Shown here one piece after another: positions 59,820 through 64,000 of a stretch of DNA of 64,000 nt (positions are counted from its first letter, which is position 1; every line of letters starts with the position of its first letter). The position numbers and the translations under genes were made by a program. Location of the stretch: the NCBI RefSeq assembly GCF_030316895.1, contig NZ_JASZYV010000001.1, forward strand, positions 1,798,001 through 1,862,000. Reading direction: 5' to 3'. Below the pieces are notes generated by a model. It was not told where the DNA came from. It did no database searches and worked only from the letters and a program-made list of their open reading frames with translations. The stretch comes from Variovorax dokdonensis (GTDB lineage: Bacteria > Pseudomonadota > Gammaproteobacteria > Burkholderiales > Burkholderiaceae_C).

Positions 59820-62186
59820 CTACAGGTATCGGATGTTCACCTGTCCGATCCGTCCGTTGAACTTGAACGGCGCCCGATCGAAGTAGGCCAGCGACACCGG
59901 CGAGTAACTGTCGATGCCCACGTCGAACGCATCGTTGGCGGTAAAGGCCAGCGATGCGGTGACGGGCACGCGGCCCTTGGCCACTTCCTGCCCGTTGACG
60001 CGGATGGACACGTCCATCGCCGAAGCCCGCTTGGCCTCGGCCATGCGCGACTCCACCTCGATCTTCACCTTGCCTTCGGGCAGCGGGCCTTGCGATTCGA
60101 TGCGCGTGCGCTGGATCTCGAACAGGTTGTATTCATAGCTGAGCTTGCCCTTGTCCACCCACAGCGCCAGACCGCCGGAGATGGCGCCCAAGGCATACAG
60201 CACGCCGCTCGAATCGGACTTGAGGTCGACCTCCATCGTCACGAGGCTGCTGCGCGCACCCACCTTGGGGCCGGCGAATTCCGGTATGCCCACCACGTCC
60301 TGGTTGTAGGCGAACTCCGTGGCCGGATTCGTCGGTGCGTACTGCGGATGCAGGATCGACCACAAGCCGCCGCCCACCGGATCGACCTTGTTCGCCAGGG
60401 CCTGTTCGTCGAAGACCTTCTTGAGATCGGTCACCTTCTGCGGGTTCGCTGTAGCGAGGTCCTTGCCCTGCGCGTAGTCGCTCGACAGGTCATAAAGCTC
60501 CCACGTGTCCTTCTCGGGCGACCAGCTCATGATGCTCGGCGGCAGGCCCGGCTCCCAGGGCGTGCGCGGGCCGAAGACCGATGCCATCCAGCCGTCCTGG
60601 TAGATGGCCCGGCTGCCCATCACCTCGAAGTACTGCGTCTTCTTGCGTTCGACCGCCTTCGCGTCGGCGAAGGTGTAGCGCAGGCTCACGCCGTCCAGTG
60701 GCTCCTGCGTCACGCCGTCGACCAGCTTGGGCGGCTGGATGCCCACCACGTCGTAGATGGTCGGAACGATGTCGTTCACGTGGTGGAACTGTGTGCGAAT
60801 GGCCGCATCGGGCTTGATGGTCTTGGGCCACGACACCGCCATGGGCGTGCGCGTGCCGCCCAGGTACGAAGCGGTGAGCTTGGTTCCCTGGAACGGCGTG
60901 CTGCCCGCCCAGGCCCAGCCCGCGTGGTACATGTTGTCGACCTTGTTGGTGCCCAGCACATCCAGGCCGCCCAGTTCGTCGAGGGCACGGATGTGGTCCT
61001 TGATCTGGGTGGGGATGCCGTTTTGCGCCAGCAGTTCGCTGATGGTGCCGTTCTGGCCTTCGGCCGAAGAGCCGTTGTCGCCCCAGATGTAGATCACGAG
61101 CGTGTTCTCGCGGATGCCCAGGCTCTCGAGTTCGTCGATCAGGCGGCCGGCATGCGTGTCGGCGTGTTCGGTCATGCCGGCAAAGACTTCCATCAACCGG
61201 CGCTGGAATGGCCTTTCGTCTTCGGGAATGTCCTTCCATGCGGCCAGGCTCTGGGGGCGCGTCGTGAGCTGAGTTTCCTGCGGCACCCAGCCCAGTGCCT
61301 TCTGCCTGGCGAAGATGCGCTCGCGCATGACGTCCCAGCCTTCGTCGAACTTGCCCTTGTACTTGTCGGCCCACTCCTTGAAGATGTGATGCGGCCCGTG
61401 CGACGCACCGGGCGCCCAGTAGATGAAGAAGGGCTCCTTGGGGCTGACCGCCTGGTGCTGGCGCATCCACTTCAGGGCCTTCTCGGTCATGTCCTCGGTG
61501 AAGTGGTAGTCCTTCCTGTGCGGTGCGGGCAGGCGCACGGTGTTCTCGACTACGGCCGGCTCCCACTGGGACGATTCGCCGGCCAGAAAGCCGTAGAAGT
61601 AGTCGAAGCCCACCAGCCGTCCGGTCGGCCAGAGGTCGAACGGCCCCTGCTGCGTGGTCTCTTCGGCCGGCGTGTTGTGCCACTTGCCGAAGGCGGCTGT
61701 CTTGTAGCCGTAGTAGCCCAGCACCTTGGCGGCGCTGGCGGTGGTGGGCGGAATGCGGCCCGAGTAGCCGTCCCAGTCGTTGGCCAGTTCGGCAATCTGC
61801 CCGAAGCCCACCCGGTGGTGATTGCGCCCCGTGAGCAACGCCGCGCGGGTGGGCGAGCACATGGCGGCGTTGTGGAAGCGGTTGTACGAAATGCCGCTCT
61901 TGGAGATGCGCGTCAGCGTTGGCGTGTGGATGTCGCCACCATACGTGTCGGGCAGCGCCGGGCCGACGTCGTCGAGCATGATGATGAGCACATTGGGCGC
62001 ATCGCCCGGCAGTCGCTGGGGCTGCGGCAGCGGCTTGTACACCGACGACTGCATGGTGGGGCCCGCCGTGCTGCCGGACTTGCGCGGTGGAAATGGGAGG
62101 CTGTCCTGCGCCTGGACGAGCGTGCCCGTGAAGACCGTCACCGCCATCGCGGCGATGGCCCTAAGACCGACCTTCCGATCAACCAT
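59820..62186 (-). CDS. Arylsulfatase (type I, formylglycine-dependent)
   Basis: A 788-residue secreted sulfatase. A signal peptide covers about residues 1-26 (ends LVQAQ). The calcium-binding aspartates are in IIMLDDVG (Asp72, Asp73). The modification motif CSPTRAALLTGR starts at Cys110, which would be converted to formylglycine. A C-terminal domain of about 200 residues follows the catalytic part, as in large bacterial arylsulfatases. ATG 62186 is chosen; TTG 62198 is possible. The formylglycine-generating enzyme is not in the window. Confidence 0.93.
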   Translation of the reverse strand: MVDRKVGLRAIAAMAVTVFTGTLVQAQDSLPFPPRKSGSTAGPTMQSSVYKPLPQPQRLPGDAPNVLIIMLDDVGPALPDTYGGDIHTPTLTRISKSGISYNRFHNAAMCSPTRAALLTGRNHHRVGFGQIAELANDWDGYSGRIPPTTASAAKVLGYYGYKTAAFGKWHNTPAEETTQQGPFDLWPTGRLVGFDYFYGFLAGESSQWEPAVVENTVRLPAPHRKDYHFTEDMTEKALKWMRQHQAVSPKEPFFIYWAPGASHGPHHIFKEWADKYKGKFDEGWDVMRERIFARQKALGWVPQETQLTTRPQSLAAWKDIPEDERPFQRRLMEVFAGMTEHADTHAGRLIDELESLGIRENTLVIYIWGDNGSSAEGQNGTISELLAQNGIPTQIKDHIRALDELGGLDVLGTNKVDNMYHAGWAWAGSTPFQGTKLTASYLGGTRTPMAVSWPKTIKPDAAIRTQFHHVNDIVPTIYDVVGIQPPKLVDGVTQEPLDGVSLRYTFADAKAVERKKTQYFEVMGSRAIYQDGWMASVFGPRTPWEPGLPPSIMSWSPEKDTWELYDLSSDYAQGKDLATANPQKVTDLKKVFDEQALANKVDPVGGGLWSILHPQYAPTNPATEFAYNQDVVGIPEFAGPKVGARSSLVTMEVDLKSDSSGVLYALGAISGGLALWVDKGKLSYEYNLFEIQRTRIESQGPLPEGKVKIEVESRMAEAKRASAMDVSIRVNGQEVAKGRVPVTASLAFTANDAFDVGIDSYSPVSLAYFDRAPFKFNGRIGQVNIRYL

Positions 62187-62293
62187 GGTGAGCTCCAAAG
62201 AAGCGGTGGCCGCACTCTATGGGTTCTTGAGGTCAAAGCGCTCAACAAGTTTGATGATCGTGCAACAAACGATGTCCAAGGCCGACCGTCGGC

Positions 62294-64000
62294 TCAGGCC
62301 TGCGCGGCCGCATGCCCGATCGAATCCTGCTGCGCGGCCGGGGCGCGTGCCTTGGGCTGAAGCAGGAAGTGAGAGAGCGCCGGAATCAGCACCACCGCGC
62401 CCACCATGTTCCAGAGGAACATGAAGCCCAGCAAAATGCCCATGTCGGCCTGGAACTTGATGGGCGAGAAGGCCCAGGTCAGCACGCCCGCCGCCAGCGT
62501 GATGCCCACCAGCGCGACCACCTTGCCCGTAAAGCGCAGCGCGCGGCCGTAGGCCTGGGCCAGCGTCGCGCCGGCGCGCTGCTCGGCCAGTTGCACGCTC
62601 AACAGGTAGAGCGCGTAGTCCACGCCGATGCCCACGCCCAGGGCCACCACCGGCAGCGTGGCCACCTTCACGCCAATGCCCAGTGCCACCATCAGCGCCT
62701 CGCACAGCACCGAGGTCACGACCAGCGGCACGACGGCGACGACCACCGCCCGCCAGTTGCGGAAGGTGATGAAGCAAAGGGCGATCACGGCCGCATAGAC
62801 CAGCACGAGCATCTGGTTCCATGCCTTGTGCACGACGATGTTGGTGGCCGCCTCGATGCCGGCGCTGCCGGCGGCCAGGGCGAACCGGCGCTCGTCATTG
62901 CTGTGCGCAACGGCGAACTGGGCGCTGGCCGCCACCACGCGCTCCAGCGTGTCGGCGCGGTGGTCGGCCAGGTAGGCGATGACCGGCATCACCGAGCAGT
63001 CGGTGTTGAACAGCTCCGGGTTGTTCACGCTGGCCTGCTGGGCGCCGTAGTTCAGCACGTCCTGGTTGCGCGCGATGGTCAGCCACTTGGGGCTGCCCTC
63101 GTTGCTGCCGGCGGTGATCTGGCGGACCGCATTGGCCAGCGACACGGTGGTCTGCACGCCGGGCACCTGCTGCAGCGCCCAGGCGAGGCGGTCCGCCTCG
63201 ACGAGCGTGTCGTAGCGCAGGCACCCTTCCTTGTCGGTCTTGACGATGACGGCGAAGGTGTCGCTGGACAGCGAATAGTTGGCCGCGATGTAGGCGTTGT
63301 CGCGGTTGTAGCGCGACTGCGGGCGCAGCTCCGGCGCGCCGGCGTCCAGGTCGCCGATCTTCAGATGCATGCTGGCCGCCAGGCCGAGCACCAGCAGCCC
63401 GGCCGTCGCGGCCAGTGTGCCGATCGCCCAGCGGCGTTCGGTAAAGCGCACCAGCGTCGCAAGCACTCGGCCCTGGCCGGGGCCGCCGTCCTCCTGCTCG
63501 TCGCGCAGGCTGCGTCTTGCGGCAGCGGAGCTCACGCCCACGCGCGAGAGCAGCACCGGCAGCAGGATGAGGTTGGTGAAGATGAGCACGCCCACGCCCA
63601 GGCTGGCAGACAGCGCCAGTTCGCGGATGACCGGAATGTCGATGACCATGAGTACCGCAAAGCCCACCACGTCGGCCACCAGTGCGGTAAGGCCGGCCAG
63701 GAAGAGCCGACGGAAGGTATAGCGCGCGGCCACCAGCCGATGCGCGCCGCGGCCGATGTCCTGCATGATGCCGTTCATCTTCTGCGCACCGTGCGACACA
63801 CCGATGGCGAAGACCAGGAATGGCACCAGGATGGAATACGGGTCGAGCTCGAAGCCGAAAGCCGCCACCAGTCCCAGCTGCCACACCACCGCCACGAGCG
63901 AGCAGCCCAGCACCAAAGCCGTGCTGCGCAGGCAGCGCGTGTAGCCATAGAGGATGAGGGCCGCCACCAGCGCGGCGATGGCGAAGTAGAGCGCCACCTG
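62294..64000 (-). CDS. RND/MMPL-family permease (5' end outside window)
   Basis: The C-terminal 568 residues of a large RND-superfamily transporter; the frame is open to the right edge. Two membrane bundles are visible: one near the edge (SILVPFLVFAIGVSHGAQKM and onward) and one at the C-terminus (VATLPVVALGVGIGVDYALY, then TWAFSPIKFQADMGILLGFM), separated by a large periplasmic domain. The repeated FAIGVSHGAQK/LGVGIGVDYALY segments fit the HAE3/MMPL branch, which moves lipids, sterols or hydrophobic acids. It lies upstream of the arylsulfatase on the same strand. Confidence 0.88.
   Translation of the reverse strand, partial: QVALYFAIAALVAALILYGYTRCLRSTALVLGCSLVAVVWQLGLVAAFGFELDPYSILVPFLVFAIGVSHGAQKMNGIMQDIGRGAHRLVAARYTFRRLFLAGLTALVADVVGFAVLMVIDIPVIRELALSASLGVGVLIFTNLILLPVLLSRVGVSSAAARRSLRDEQEDGGPGQGRVLATLVRFTERRWAIGTLAATAGLLVLGLAASMHLKIGDLDAGAPELRPQSRYNRDNAYIAANYSLSSDTFAVIVKTDKEGCLRYDTLVEADRLAWALQQVPGVQTTVSLANAVRQITAGSNEGSPKWLTIARNQDVLNYGAQQASVNNPELFNTDCSVMPVIAYLADHRADTLERVVAASAQFAVAHSNDERRFALAAGSAGIEAATNIVVHKAWNQMLVLVYAAVIALCFITFRNWRAVVVAVVPLVVTSVLCEALMVALGIGVKVATLPVVALGVGIGVDYALYLLSVQLAEQRAGATLAQAYGRALRFTGKVVALVGITLAAGVLTWAFSPIKFQADMGILLGFMFLWNMVGAVVLIPALSHFLLQPKARAPAAQQDSIGHAAAQA

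Noticed and set aside
60090..62360. A 756-codon open frame on the plus strand opposite the arylsulfatase
   Set aside because: Antisense to a gene with the complete sulfatase signature; no motif of its own.

Overview
The window is GC-rich bacterial chromosome, densely packed with about 59 protein genes. No gene-free stretch exceeds 300 bases; the longest are about 195-240 bases. The gene mix suggests a betaproteobacterium of the order Burkholderiales, probably Comamonadaceae (Variovorax-like). It includes three Bug/TctC-type solute receptors without their TctAB membrane partners, many LysR regulators, a monomeric NADP isocitrate dehydrogenase, and a vanAB operon beside a MarR regulator. This assignment is inferred from gene content, not from a marker gene. 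I see no rRNA, tRNA, CRISPR array, transposase or integrase.

Layout: 1-4246 (+) is an operon of a LuxC-type acyl-CoA reductase (cut by the window edge), a taurine/nitrate-type ABC importer and a short-chain dehydrogenase. 4263-7980 is vanillate demethylation (vanA, vanB, a MarR regulator) with a divergent VOC-family gene and a two-site operator between them. 7989-10547 is a large DUF6351-like lipoprotein. 10744-12981 is isocitrate dehydrogenase. 13178-16179 is a TRAP transporter. 16267-17887 is a LysE/ArgO exporter with its divergent LysR regulator. 17950-22160 is a CoA-transferase/HMG-CoA-lyase-like/Bug operon with a divergent LysR.

22129-32392 is the most striking region. An ECF sigma factor and a ChrR-type zinc anti-sigma factor sit among genes for fatty-acid methylation, a flavin oxidoreductase, DUF1365, DUF2177, DUF1295, DUF2878, a second cyclopropane-synthase-like methyltransferase, a two-repeat fasciclin lipoprotein and a lipocalin. 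Two divergent intergenic regions each carry two outward-facing copies of the same promoter motif (close to TGATCC-N14-TGCGTAGA). All the genes of the island therefore look like one sigma-E/ChrR (singlet-oxygen-type) membrane-remodelling regulon.

32402-37439 is an acyl-CoA synthetase/acyl-CoA dehydrogenase/Bug operon with a LysR gene. 37550-45037 holds a DUF3606 protein, a Na+/H+ antiporter overlapping tail to tail with a cation diffusion facilitator, an unknown membrane protein, a DevBCA-like three-part exporter, and an ArsR-AHSA1 pair with two operators. 45175-49183 is a chain of overlapping genes: a VIT-like membrane protein, an outer-membrane-like protein and a large MalT/LAL-type LuxR regulator. 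49328-58020 is a catabolic operon (TauD dioxygenase, BKACE, hydrolase, quinone oxidoreductase, MFS, acyl-CoA ligase, YeiH-type exporter, Bug receptor). Facing it are a SulP transporter, an arylsulfatase and an RND/MMPL permease cut by the right edge, which gives this end a sulfur-compound theme.
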